Shown piece after piece: positions 38,201 to 45,878 of a stretch of 64,000 nt of DNA. Made by a program: the position numbers and the translations under genes. Source of the DNA: a virus; IMG/VR virus record IMGVR_UViG_3300019850_000208, positions 44,575 through 108,574 of that record; one strand, 5' to 3'. How positions within the stretch are numbered: the stretch's first letter is position 1; the number at the start of each line of letters is the position of its first letter. The notes under the pieces were generated by a model. That model did not search any database, was not told where the DNA came from, and saw only the letters and a program-made list of their open reading frames with translations.

Positions 38201-40000
38201 TACATACAATGCATTTATGAATTGCAGATCTGCTGGATTCCCTATCACAGTGACCTGCTCTATTATGTTGTTTCCTCCTGTAACTCCTTGTTGAAATCTG
38301 TATAAATAGCCGTTGGATGTGCCTATATATAGCCATCCATCATATGTAACAATAGAAGATATGAAATTTGTGGCATCAAAATCATTTGAATCATTACCAT
38401 CAACTCTATTGTCATTAACGCTTACGTTCTGCCCAAATGTAAATTCACCTTCATCAATTGAAGTTGAAATATTATCCAGTGATGGCCCTTCGTGTGGATA
38501 TGGCAAGTTTGGATTTTGAACCAGTCTGTATAACTTGTGATGATACGCAAAATATATGGCATTATCGAATTCGGCTATAGTTGTCACATTTTTGATAGCA
38601 TAAGGATCTGGTTCATAACCTGATATCCAGGTTCCATAAAAATCATCCCATCGGCCTTCGCCCTGTATTATATGTTGCGTAAATTCATAACTGAGTTCTA
38701 GCTGCGTAGATTGATTTTGAATTGGAATAAGAACATTGGCTACACCGCCAACTGCACCACTTGTATCAATTGTTGCTTCTTTTGCTTCGAACTCTCTTTG
38801 CATTACTACGTTATTTACAGGTAGAATACCTCTTCCATCGCAATCAAAGTTTCGGCCAGATTGTCGTATGATGATATTAGGATCGGCAGATTGTTGATAA
38901 GCATATCCTGATGTTTGAACTTTATATCGCGGATCATACTCTCTGAATGATATATTTTCACGATCAATATTGTATATTTGAGCAGGATGAGGTACTATAA
39001 TCTCACCAATGTCGAATGCCATCTGATATAAATTATCTAATTTTGGTGAATTATCCCAAGCTATGTTAGCAACCATAAGTGGAATAAACTGACCATGATA
39101 TACTATTGTGCTAGATCCTATGGTGACATAAAAATCATACTCATCATGTGGATCGACTCCAGTTACGTCTTCTTCAGTTACTACCAGGGTGACTTCCCAT
39201 GTGTTTGGGTTAGCATCTGGATAGCGAAGTTTTATTTCATCCTCCATCTCCTTAATCAATGTATCCACATTGGAGGATGTATCATAATGTTTTACTGAGC
39301 CAACCATATGATATGAAGTTTCATCATAAACGGCTTTATCGTCGGCAATGGTGGAATAGTTACCATTAATAAAAGCAACACCACTCGATATGTGCAACGG
39401 AGTTATGCCTTCCAGGTGAACTCTGTTTTGCAGAACTTCTTTTACAAGTTCTCGGTCTCCAGAATCTGTTATAACTGTGCTGGTATCTACTTCTGCGAAT
39501 GTTGGATCGGTCAGATTTCCATCTACATATTCTTTCCAATACCATCGTGCAGTATCTGTTGTGCTTTCAGAACCAATTGTTGTGTTGAAATCTTCAGAGA
39601 GGCTATCTTCTATATCAGTCCAGAAATAACGATAGCCCTTCGGCAACTGCATGTTGATGACCTTGAAACGTTCCTCTGCAAATCTAATTATATCATAAAT
39701 CTCGCTCAAAGTCATTTTATTATCAACAATACTCGCAAGAAATTGATTTCCAAGTTCTTGAAATATACCATTACCTATTTGTAAAGAATTAAGTTCAATA
39801 TTAGAGTTGAGCTTTTCGTCATTATCTGTAAGATCTATGAGTGGCCTGTTGTCAGTTCTCCAATCTACAAAATCAGTAGGAACATAACCCTGAACACCTG
39901 GCTTGCCTTCATTATCCAGGCCCTGTGTATAAGTTACATTGTCTATGGTTATTGGTCCTTTTCCAAGCTCACCAATGCTCCACCGTTTAATTATTGCCAT
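32252..40000 (-). CDS. Giant multidomain tail / adhesin protein, 2582 residues
   Basis: The largest gene here, with GGAG 8 nt before ATG. Residues about 1-110 look like a baseplate-binding head (FVDWRTDNRPLIDLTDND, then a helix). About 480-700 is propeller-like, with repeated 'WLYIGTSNGYLYRF', 'ALYVWQATNQLAIGTDQGF' and 'TLIIGTQNKGIYYYG' blades. About 790-940 and 1550-1680 are CBM-like jelly rolls (NADFELGVPPTNW; YRFDIWYFLENAY). About 1735-1950 is LamG-like. Near 2035, 'GDLYVMGTEVINNVSKMII' plus EDNIVEVN is the standard fibre-shaft junction. The C-terminal ~200 residues (MYTMNVS-type strands) form a tip. Adhesin or distal baseplate role inferred. Confidence 0.8.
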   Translation of the reverse strand: MAIIKRWSIGELGKGPITIDNVTYTQGLDNEGKPGVQGYVPTDFVDWRTDNRPLIDLTDNDEKLNSNIELNSLQIGNGIFQELGNQFLASIVDNKMTLSEIYDIIRFAEERFKVINMQLPKGYRYFWTDIEDSLSEDFNTTIGSESTTDTARWYWKEYVDGNLTDPTFAEVDTSTVITDSGDRELVKEVLQNRVHLEGITPLHISSGVAFINGNYSTIADDKAVYDETSYHMVGSVKHYDTSSNVDTLIKEMEDEIKLRYPDANPNTWEVTLVVTEEDVTGVDPHDEYDFYVTIGSSTIVYHGQFIPLMVANIAWDNSPKLDNLYQMAFDIGEIIVPHPAQIYNIDRENISFREYDPRYKVQTSGYAYQQSADPNIIIRQSGRNFDCDGRGILPVNNVVMQREFEAKEATIDTSGAVGGVANVLIPIQNQSTQLELSYEFTQHIIQGEGRWDDFYGTWISGYEPDPYAIKNVTTIAEFDNAIYFAYHHKLYRLVQNPNLPYPHEGPSLDNISTSIDEGEFTFGQNVSVNDNRVDGNDSNDFDATNFISSIVTYDGWLYIGTSNGYLYRFQQGVTGGNNIIEQVTVIGNPADLQFINALYVWQATNQLAIGTDQGFRLLKHIGGIPSNVTIEDLGTESPPISFTKVTAFTEVSKYGAGFVQTLIIGTQNKGIYYYGDRDFNSGREFHHDDNYTNFVLDGSGDVQFAPDFSNNYCTIKKFIKHKSQQDSNIYMLVELDNEISASDWDDDFGHHTVDDNELWRLIDGNNEGDHESFAYQRINLYESTTWKIGNLLKNADFELGVPPTNWSTQLGSGTFTKTENGKFNLYKGQIHNPAANSLRVFQNYAPAGGLGITAIESKTFTFSIYMDNLNASSASVTFGIEGLDGTGINVLDSQSSTISITSQNVWNRYSVSATFSSTAIVQARVYVEATTAVDIGIDAARFEEGAVAKEFNSGGIDETDFTPSKHACSINDMISFNDHIILGGERDIKGEYGGQKDEPGYTYPPGAPADEEYPSRPDGGINSGIDTVDGNSTNTIDEDVIDYLSSNEGLYYIDQLMLYNTAYGTDFFTFFQDSHGTVWAGSKSRLFKVHSEVEASSSDYVSLYDDSNVPLTFRAIIKIPASDNIIQLTDPASPQWHTFISNALLQDVNKDKIRLIKGSVFVRNAPNSRVDYIEGRDYEIEYDPNSPNYGKIKRKPNPLYEMTGYGRIEPDQQVYIEYKYFKIYEEVAGSEEGYKDLNIEDRTATINLPGSVLEANYELFCDFIYTKIFKGIDDTNVNFNTPITGIKYNLKPYDYVTDFISAHVWTEKFHIIAYSRNQRIHPIYSSYKFSIPRVDIIQLNENWDEEGFVTSITMGEPEEGAPQEPNPSIFDETALEDAISGSGGTITRQHVWEGYVPTTAAIKMYTMNVSQQDYFLNDIYDKRYYITKLQLWDYFIGIKSDTAAYFPFSRSFVSSNGKFIPEPKVPGDPTSAVQNSTIEEITSENLIEFADFPGEFDEQEFYDSESEFKVWWEYTPDYFGLSLVDEYGVRKWRADGLPDNPGIPRGLYVISAKSTGVAFDNKNALQINRNMTISQSFLDSSSNPTLPKDIYRFDIWYFLENAYNASSSSYIELRVYYDEEGATGEQYYSTTRAYTGSSDDLIEDKLNLISVTTEAAIIPKRIEIIISGWDESDEFGGGDPRYVGGTHFFAGNYKAKLNLYLSGSRFYRTGIDTTKFYQSAARIGERITYPVPLNGLAGSMYFKFKPLWRYNLNEVDNSSIVVFDSRSITDTENYFQVIYDAKNYNTQEALAKDDFYNLGTDTNPYPRWPAEGGNYYNSFKVVFYARQMNIQQGDINFKYRSYALDTNSTDNKTRLKYDNNEDLQLFHTFLITWQRLDEMYPDEARFSDGFNNWQFLMTLFLDDQDPISKLIIIDPNFVENLTEKIQIGGGWLKQSYNPATETVTWREIIAEGFLSEFRVENTSINYDKAKLWINKRLPFLDANNIPVFDNIITLGNETELINGTTGAYADMRLNDMFVEGDLYVMGTEVINNVSKMIIEDNIVEVNRIQEFDEDGNWIGIPNISSPAQSGLKSYRQPDEETYDSSFIWNEVNDEWDLIELSKFDILYGDNVLAGASWSVNSGTGTGIDNSIYTIITKSDNNPTPMYQHSEGTWTLQLQLKSSTTPLYARIYTVAQLHDLTEVEHHSNEFQITTSYTDQLFRIIYENNEVDQITVYIEVITSGASSASIQHQNESFAKTTIDLTNYEIPHETQDLRLRKVIIAAPIANPAKEASITFENGKSAIKVFAQDGIYINNDTLVDSMVLRTENDPNSNVELQVYNSGGSLGSLRMNAVRPNYIESIVDNSEITVFSGKIGGVQKYNLQLSKSGHIEPGMDANSVYFSVNNDTWQTLRIDQNAELYFRKAHLTNESEPNSASPLVANVIESALVDLNDNQGAQDCVKITKDQSGTGAVEPSPIIISEFALHNNNSSNGIRYMQSYKLVFNGRVSGAPGHTQASINHNLNIPQERMVVSIGTSSPLRHVYWDPVLSNANTLVVKLDDENTMITTNDINPSNWIDPNDGKIIVFVTISEQIPITSGITMS

Positions 40001-40015
40001 CGAGGTAACTCCATG

Positions 40016-40330
40016 TTATAATTTAAGGACTTGTACAGTTTGTCCTTGATCATTTTTAATTATAATTTTATTATTTGTTATGTCAATGTCCCAGCCAGCC
40101 TGATTGATGTTGAATGTTTTAAGTGTATTTATATCCAGCTTACTAATAAATTGTTTTATTAACATCAAATGTTTCTTTAAATTAGGATATTTCGCTGCTT
40201 CATTGTCTATTTGATTGATACTAGTATTAATATTTAACACCTGCTGATTTGGGGATAAATATTTAATCTTAAGCTTATCCTTACTATAAACTTCTGCCGA
40301 TATTCTTTCTAATATTTTATTAAGTTTCAT
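40016..40330 (-). CDS. Small unknown protein
   Basis: 104 residues from the ATG at 40330. A GGGGA lies 5 nt upstream of it, so this start is preferred over the ATG at 40342 that contains the same bases. Helical and charged: LNKILERISAEVYSKDKLK, then LKKHLMLIKQFISKLDINTLK, ending in a beta hairpin (DIDITNNKIIIKNDQGQT). The start codon overlaps the stop of a 23-residue mini-ORF (TAATG). Lies just upstream of the giant fibre gene. Function unknown. Confidence 0.6.
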   Translation of the reverse strand: MKLNKILERISAEVYSKDKLKIKYLSPNQQVLNINTSINQIDNEAAKYPNLKKHLMLIKQFISKLDINTLKTFNINQAGWDIDITNNKIIIKNDQGQTVQVLKL

Positions 40331-40401
40331 TATAATCCCCATTTAAAATTGTTATAATAAACCTTTTGTGATTTATCCTTATTTACCGTTTTCTCAGTCA
40401 T
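40330..40401 (-). CDS. 23-residue mini-ORF, possible coupling peptide
   Basis: Starts at ATG 40401 and ends in TAA overlapping the ATG of the next gene (TAATG), the same coupling used elsewhere in this run. The predicted peptide is MTEKTVNKDKSQ followed by KVYYNNFKWGL. The ribosome site is weak (AGCAAGG). Just upstream another short frame reads TKKQEVEKIISKA before a TGA that overlaps this ATG, without an ordinary start codon. Both may be remnants of a decayed gene. Confidence 0.3.
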   Translation of the reverse strand: MTEKTVNKDKSQKVYYNNFKWGL

Positions 40402-40440
40402 GCCTTGCTGATTATCTTTTCTACTTCTTGTTTTTTAGTT

Positions 40441-40755
40441 TCACTCTATCGCCGACTTTTTATATCTTCTTATAAACTTTGATAAAAATGGAAATTGCTC
40501 TTTTAGCGCTTGATATCTTTTTAGTTTCTTTTTTCTCTGAAAAAGCTTTACCTCTTTTTTAAGAAATCTATCAACTCTCGATTTAAGATGGTCTTTATCT
40601 CCATTATAATAATTTAGATTATAGCCTAGCAAACTATTACCTTTATAATTATTATCTAGAACTATCAGATCTGGAGTTGGATCATGTATAACGTATTCGG
40701 AACGGCTGCCGGAATAACCAAATTCTTTTCGTTTTAATTTTTCATAAAGTCGCAT
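40441..40755 (-). CDS. Small protein with HDPxP motif
   Basis: 104 residues. The first half has YVIHDPTPDLIVLDNNY followed by LLGYNLNYYNGD. This resembles YIIHDPRPTVFILSSD and TTGINAHYIG in the 200-residue protein at 59728, suggesting a shared domain. The second half is strongly basic and helical (FLKKEVKLFQRKKKLKRYQ), suitable for nucleic-acid or acidic-surface binding. Small phage virion proteins with a 'h-HDp-P----l...G-N--Y' core exist, but I will not name one. Confidence 0.6.
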   Translation of the reverse strand: MRLYEKLKRKEFGYSGSRSEYVIHDPTPDLIVLDNNYKGNSLLGYNLNYYNGDKDHLKSRVDRFLKKEVKLFQRKKKLKRYQALKEQFPFLSKFIRRYKKSAIE

Positions 40756-40786
40756 AATATCTGCCTTATTTTTATAAAAATGTCAA

Positions 40787-41734
40787 CTAAAATAGAATTG
40801 ACCAGACAAATGTAAAACTCACGCTTGGCTCTTTTTTTATTCCATTAAAATACCTTTTTGCCAACAACATCCCTCTTTCCATATCTGCATTTTCACCAGG
40901 AGTATTGGGAGATAGAACCAAACCGGCGCTTGAGTAAAGACCAACTTCATTAATCTTAACTCCATCATAGGGATAATTACTACCACTTCCGGTAGCGCCA
41001 TATGCTAAATCTGGAAGCGTAACGGAATATATTGTTCTATTGCTAGCCAATGAACCCTGGGTCGCGCCAACTGTGATATGAAAATCATGTTCTCTATTGA
41101 TCATAACAAATGGAGCAGGATTATCATTTGCGTCTGTTGGATTTTCTAATACAGTTCTATCGGTATCTATTGCAGAACCTGGAATGCCGCCCTTACCAAA
41201 TAAATATTTGGCAATCATAAAAGGATATACATTGCCCCCATCCAACATTGTATGATTTGAATCCGGATTTGAGCCACCCGTCCATGAATTTTTATCGTTG
41301 TATACCAATCTATCGTATACCCCATATGGTTTGTCCTGGCCATTAGCAGTACTATCTATATACCCCGATCGATATTTCCATGGGCACCCGAATGTCTGGG
41401 TGGTACTACCCGCTGGTGGATTATCAATTCCAGAAGTGGAATCAACATAGTAGTCCTGCAGGGCTGTAAAGGGCACTGTCTCCTGCATTTGCCCACTATC
41501 ATCTAAATATCCTGTATGCTCTCCAAAGCTTGAGAATGGATAGCCGGCAATTAAATACGCCAATGACGGTTTCAGCCAACTCATAATTTGATTAGGCCCA
41601 TGATCTTCATATATCACTTTACCCCTTTCTTGAACATAAATATCTAATTTACCTATGGGTGTCGGTATCCGATCTGGGTCCAGACCGATTCTCTCGTATA
41701 TCAGTTTGTCGGCCGGATGTTTGAATTTTCTCAT
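40787..41734 (-). CDS. Virion structural protein with phage 'EVGLYS' motif
   Basis: 315 residues from ATG 41734 with CGGAG 9 nt upstream. The N-terminal part has ERGKVIYEDHGPNQIMSWLK and AYLIAGYPFS. The C-terminal part has KINEVGLYSSAGLVLS, then GMLLAKRYFNGIKKEPSVSF and a short strand end. The 'i-EvGLy...a-k-F--i-K----f-f-W' pattern is found at the end of many phage baseplate or fibre-connector proteins. It follows tail protein I, where fibre connectors usually lie. A 55-codon ORF (41649-41816) overlaps its first 29 codons in another frame. Confidence 0.65.
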   Translation of the reverse strand: MRKFKHPADKLIYERIGLDPDRIPTPIGKLDIYVQERGKVIYEDHGPNQIMSWLKPSLAYLIAGYPFSSFGEHTGYLDDSGQMQETVPFTALQDYYVDSTSGIDNPPAGSTTQTFGCPWKYRSGYIDSTANGQDKPYGVYDRLVYNDKNSWTGGSNPDSNHTMLDGGNVYPFMIAKYLFGKGGIPGSAIDTDRTVLENPTDANDNPAPFVMINREHDFHITVGATQGSLASNRTIYSVTLPDLAYGATGSGSNYPYDGVKINEVGLYSSAGLVLSPNTPGENADMERGMLLAKRYFNGIKKEPSVSFTFVWSILF

Positions 41735-41816
41735 GATATTTCTCCGATTTACTTGCTTTTTTTATTTTTATAGTCAATGAATCAGTTGGCAAATTTACTT
41801 TATCTTTCATTGCCAT
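41649..41816 (-). CDS. Upstream overlapping ORF, possible frameshifted extension
   Basis: 55 codons from ATG 41816 with GGGAG upstream, a better ribosome site than many here. The first 20 residues (MAMKDKVNLPTDSLTIKIKK) look coding. A run of seven A lies at its codons 18-20. One base fewer in that run would fuse the ORF in frame to the 315-residue protein. It may therefore be a small leader, a programmed frameshift, or an indel. The tail of the ORF, read out of frame over the next gene, looks non-coding (RENRSGPRSDTDTHR). Confidence 0.35.
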   Translation of the reverse strand: MAMKDKVNLPTDSLTIKIKKASKSEKYHEKIQTSGRQTDIRENRSGPRSDTDTHR

Positions 41817-41985
41817 TATTTACTCCCTATGCTATAATATCATTTCGTTTTAAATATTACGAAAAGTTATTTGTTTGTATATATCTTTCAAGCTTCCTTT
41901 CCATTCGGAGGATTCGGCCGATACTAATCTCATAACCGACTTGAATTAATATAAATTTCAGATTTATATTCAGGTATAGATACCG
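41817..41985. other. Intergenic region after tail protein I
   Basis: 169 bp, among the longest gene-free stretches. On the minus strand an open frame continues for 43 codons directly after the TAA of tail protein I (including EISIGRILRMERKLERYIQ) but has no usable start apart from a late ATG. A 27-codon ORF from ATG 41933 lacks a ribosome site. A TATTAT-like hexamer precedes the GGGAG of the ORF at 41816, without a convincing -35. No hairpin terminator was seen. Confidence 0.4.
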
Positions 41986-43632
41986 TTATATCTGGCCCCA
42001 AGTTGTACCGCTCCATTCATAAAAACTATTCTCAGCTACTGCCCAATACACATATCCATTATCTTCCGGGTTCAATGTTGGCAAGCTTGCCGCATCTGGA
42101 ACTATAGGATGTGTTGGATATGGATTCGTTTTCAGCCACTCCAAGAACTCGTCTCCTGTCAGTGAGAAATCCCAATTTGTATGTTTAACATTGGCTATTA
42201 CGCTTTCGAGAGCTGTCTCAAAGGTTAATACGTGCTGCAATCCTATAATGTGTGATATATTATTTTTGCCCCTTGCATGGACTCCATTATGTCTGATATA
42301 ATCACCAATTCTATCCTCTTCATCACTTAAGGGCGCGCCCTCTGTAGTTACATTTAGTATTCTTAATAATTGTTCATCAATAGCCTCTATGGTTTGAATA
42401 TCGTATTCTGTATCTGTGGTGTTATAGTCTGATTTTAGTTGTTCCCATTCACTCCCGGAGCTATTAACACCAATTAAATCATAAATGTTCTTAATTAATT
42501 CTATTGTAAACTCTTCATAAACCGGTATAGGCCCGTCCGTATATGGCGTTAGGTTAATATTTATTGAAGATTGTATATAACTTGGCGATAAAAATTTAAT
42601 ATATTTATTAATTATTTTATCAACTATATCAGGATCACTCGGCAGCAGCTCTGTATCACCCTGATAGAATTGAGTTAATTCCTGCTGAACAAAGTTAGTC
42701 TTAAAATAGGTATATGGATCAGGAAATCCAGCCACTCTGCCAAGTAACAAATCAAGATCAATCCCCCGGCCCGCCGGATCAGCCAACCAGTCAAACATCT
42801 CCAGATTTTTTGTTTCGGTAAATAGGGCAGGATTTATAGGTGCTGAAATTACTTCTCCTGTGTTGGGGTCTGTCTCGAATCTTTTTCTTGGATCAACAGA
42901 TGTTAGATAGTTTGCGGCCGTGATTGGAGACTCTCCTGGCTCATCGCGATCCCTATCAAAGTATTTTTCAATTATCTCATAATCAAAACCAAGGAATTTG
43001 AAGAAGAATTTAAAGCTGTAATTAGTTCCTTTTATTTTATATATTTCAAGAGCGTTCTTGACTATCTCTCTGAAAGAAACATCGCCTAATTGAAAATCTT
43101 CTTTTTCATAGCCAAGCAGTTGAGCCAGATAAGCCAGATATTCGTCTGGTATTTCATTAATATCTCCCAGCTGCGTAATCTTTGTTATCTGTTCTTCAAT
43201 TTTATCAAATTCAAGGCCTATTGCCTCAAATAATAGCCTAAGTTGATCGTGTTCTGATATCTGAGCATTGTCATATCTTGGGAGAAAGTCCAGTATGTGG
43301 TCATTCCAGTATGGCTCAATGGAACCGAACTTGTATACATAAACCATATAGATATATAAATAGCGCGCCGGAATTCCCTTTTGAGGGGATACAAATACGC
43401 TTCCATCCGGATTATACAATCCATAACCAGCTTTGTCTGATATCCTCTGCATCAGCTGTTCATCTAAATAGAGGTCTTGTATTGTGGTATTGGTAATATA
43501 GCCTTCAGCATTCTCCACATCCAGGAGCGTAGCTATATCGTAGACAACTTCTTTTGTGATATTCTCAAAATCTTCTAATAGATCATTGAGTGTAGTGTTG
43601 TTCTGCAGTGCCGCTGCTCTTTCGGCAGTCAT
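41986..43632 (-). CDS. Tail protein I (gpI-like) with C-terminal Trp repeat
   Basis: 548 residues; ATG overlaps the stop of the J/gp6-like gene (TAATG). Residues about 115-215 match the P2 gpI-type pattern: LPRYDNAQISEHDQLRLLFE, a helix, IPDEYLAYLAQLLGYE, then FREIVKNALEIYKIKGT and KFFFKFLGFDYE. The J-then-I order is that of P2/Mu-like contractile baseplates, where gpI connects wedge to fibre. The last ~40 residues (AASLPTLNPEDNGYVYWAVA, then FYEWSGTTWGQ) are a Trp repeat like those in the fibres. That fusion is unusual. Confidence 0.8.
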   Translation of the reverse strand: MTAERAAALQNNTTLNDLLEDFENITKEVVYDIATLLDVENAEGYITNTTIQDLYLDEQLMQRISDKAGYGLYNPDGSVFVSPQKGIPARYLYIYMVYVYKFGSIEPYWNDHILDFLPRYDNAQISEHDQLRLLFEAIGLEFDKIEEQITKITQLGDINEIPDEYLAYLAQLLGYEKEDFQLGDVSFREIVKNALEIYKIKGTNYSFKFFFKFLGFDYEIIEKYFDRDRDEPGESPITAANYLTSVDPRKRFETDPNTGEVISAPINPALFTETKNLEMFDWLADPAGRGIDLDLLLGRVAGFPDPYTYFKTNFVQQELTQFYQGDTELLPSDPDIVDKIINKYIKFLSPSYIQSSININLTPYTDGPIPVYEEFTIELIKNIYDLIGVNSSGSEWEQLKSDYNTTDTEYDIQTIEAIDEQLLRILNVTTEGAPLSDEEDRIGDYIRHNGVHARGKNNISHIIGLQHVLTFETALESVIANVKHTNWDFSLTGDEFLEWLKTNPYPTHPIVPDAASLPTLNPEDNGYVYWAVAENSFYEWSGTTWGQI

Positions 43633-45878
43633 TATTCAACCACCTCGGTGTAATCTAAAATCATTCCATGTAATTGAAATTCCACTGATTGAGTCGCTCC
43701 TATGAATTCATTTTTCGATAGAACTATGATTTCATTATATTTTGCTTCTATTGGTTCACGGCCGTAATCTTTGGCCGAATCTGGTGGGTTGTTAGGATCA
43801 TTTTTGTATGTGGAATAATCAACACCAAAATAAGTTATTGAGACATATCTAACTCCAGCAACCGATTGAATAAGTGCTATTATTTCCGGCAACTGTACAT
43901 TTTGGCTATAATCCTGGTTTAGAAGGCTATATCTCAAGAATAATAATGATTCAACCTGTTCTTTTACCAAATTCTGATTATAATTTTTTTCAACATATAC
44001 AATACCTTTGATATCAAAAGCCGTATAAAGCGTATCTATATATACATTGTCTATACTTACCATTTTTTTATTTTTTAAATAATTTTCGAGTGTAGTTACA
44101 TCCGAAACAGCATCTACCTGTTGATCCCAATACCACCACATTATAGAAAGTGGTGTGTTAACTGGGATGCCGAATCCTCCCATATAATTATATCTGGTAA
44201 TTAAGCCTTTATCATAATCAAACACATAATCAACATTTTGTAAATAAGTCGTCAAACCTCCTGTTATAATATTTATGGCAGGATATCTCGGATAAACAGG
44301 AACATATTCGCTTGGCAACTGCAAGACATAAGAACTAATTCCGAAATTTTGGTTGGTTGCGGCAAAAAGTGGAGGATTTTTAAGGTGTAGTATATCATTT
44401 GTGCCAGTTTCAATAGTATCCACTACGCCAACAAATATTTCAGAACCAGTTCCAGTTCCAGGAATTGCTATAGCATCATCCGGTTCAAGCTCAGGAGGAA
44501 ATAATGTTCCATTGCCCGTTACTTTCGTTGAATCTAAACCAGCTGGATCAAATGAAATAGTGCCTGTTAATAATGATGGAGATGAAAAACTCAAAGTGGC
44601 ATTTTTTATTTCATATGGCTTCGTCAGCTGGAGTTCTGTATTATATTCAGTTCTTGGATCCAGAACTGACCAGTTTTTGTATGAAGGAACTGCGTAAATC
44701 CAAGTTTCAAAAGTCGGAATTGTATATCCATATTCATCTGAAACTGCAGCTGGTTCATTAACTTTGCCATATGCAGCTGTAGTCAATATATTTGGATGCA
44801 GTAGTAGAATACGTTTATAATCTAATGGTGTAACAGTTTTATCAGCTGTTGTGATATAAAGCGGAGCTCTCTTTTTTGCTTCATTGACTGATTCGGAACT
44901 AGCTCCACCTGAGCCGGCTTCATTGTTTGTAAAAGTTGCCAACACAGAATTACCGCCAACCACAAATGATTTCGTTTCTCTTATAGAATTTAAAACAATA
45001 TTGCCTTTTGAGCCTCCGCCTATTCTATAATATATTCTGATAGAATCTCCAGCTGTAAATATGTTAGCTATAGCGGAGCTCGCGAATCTCGCCGTTACTT
45101 TATTATCAGCATCTACATCAATCATAAAAGGTGGAACCAATAATGGAGATCCATCGGATTTTTGTTGCGCGTCTTCGGCAACAAAGCTATTCACTAGAGG
45201 CAGTCTTTCGATCGGCTCATCATTAGCGTTCAATGTCCATATTTGGATACTGTTCTCAATTACGGGAAAATCATTCAAAACTATAGTTTCATTATCTATT
45301 CCCTGCATTGTCTCATTTTGAATTCTGCTGCTTCCTTCGAAAAATGTTAGACCTTCATTCCCAGTAAATGATATGATTTGACTTGTAATAGTACCAGTAT
45401 TTACGGTGACTATTGCGTCATCACCAAAGTATATAAATTCTCCGTCTGCATCCTTGGGTATTAACTCGAAAGTAATTGGATCTCCATTTCTATCTGTTGC
45501 CGTTACCGACATGAGAGATGGCAAATCAAATGGTTCAACCCAATTAGATAAAGTCATATCAACTTTTGCCGATGCGGCCTGTGGTAATGTGATCCGGTAG
45601 TTAATTAGCTTTAGTAGATTTATAGCTGACTGTTTCTGAGTTGCTGTGCCAATGAAATTCTCATTCGCTTTCCAGTCAACCCTAAAAGCCAGAATATCGA
45701 CAATATAGGATATCAACTCAATTATCATTTTCCCTGCATTGGATTCTAAGAAATCTTCCCAGGATTCATTATAGGCCGGATTTTCGATAATTATCCGCCT
45801 AATGTCCGAGATTATTGTTTCAAAATCCAATGCCGTATATGAGAATCGCGGTAGAGCTATTAAATCATCAGTGGCCAT
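43632..45878 (-). CDS. Baseplate wedge protein, J/gp6-like
   Basis: 748 residues with AGAGGAAGGG before ATG. The N-terminus has FETIISDIRRIIIENPAYNE, then WEDFLESNAGKMIIELISYI and FRVDWKANENFIGTATQKQS, the typical helical start of Baseplate_J proteins. The central part has GGGSKGNIVLNSI and, later, ESVNEAKKRAPLYITTADKTV plus PLDYKRILL, matching the J-family signature (vNEak-raPl...-T--Dy--l---). The C-terminus has a dimerisation-like region (VYVEKNYNQNLVKEQVESLL). T4 gp6 and P2 gpJ form the baseplate ring; the same role is inferred. Adjacent gp25-like and gpI-like genes support it. Confidence 0.85.
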   Translation of the reverse strand: MATDDLIALPRFSYTALDFETIISDIRRIIIENPAYNESWEDFLESNAGKMIIELISYIVDILAFRVDWKANENFIGTATQKQSAINLLKLINYRITLPQAASAKVDMTLSNWVEPFDLPSLMSVTATDRNGDPITFELIPKDADGEFIYFGDDAIVTVNTGTITSQIISFTGNEGLTFFEGSSRIQNETMQGIDNETIVLNDFPVIENSIQIWTLNANDEPIERLPLVNSFVAEDAQQKSDGSPLLVPPFMIDVDADNKVTARFASSAIANIFTAGDSIRIYYRIGGGSKGNIVLNSIRETKSFVVGGNSVLATFTNNEAGSGGASSESVNEAKKRAPLYITTADKTVTPLDYKRILLLHPNILTTAAYGKVNEPAAVSDEYGYTIPTFETWIYAVPSYKNWSVLDPRTEYNTELQLTKPYEIKNATLSFSSPSLLTGTISFDPAGLDSTKVTGNGTLFPPELEPDDAIAIPGTGTGSEIFVGVVDTIETGTNDILHLKNPPLFAATNQNFGISSYVLQLPSEYVPVYPRYPAINIITGGLTTYLQNVDYVFDYDKGLITRYNYMGGFGIPVNTPLSIMWWYWDQQVDAVSDVTTLENYLKNKKMVSIDNVYIDTLYTAFDIKGIVYVEKNYNQNLVKEQVESLLFLRYSLLNQDYSQNVQLPEIIALIQSVAGVRYVSITYFGVDYSTYKNDPNNPPDSAKDYGREPIEAKYNEIIVLSKNEFIGATQSVEFQLHGMILDYTEVVE

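Noticed and set aside
41850-41985. In-frame 43-codon continuation after the tail protein I stop
   Set aside because: Reads reasonably but is separated by TAA and has no start or ribosome site; stop-codon readthrough cannot be supported from sequence alone.
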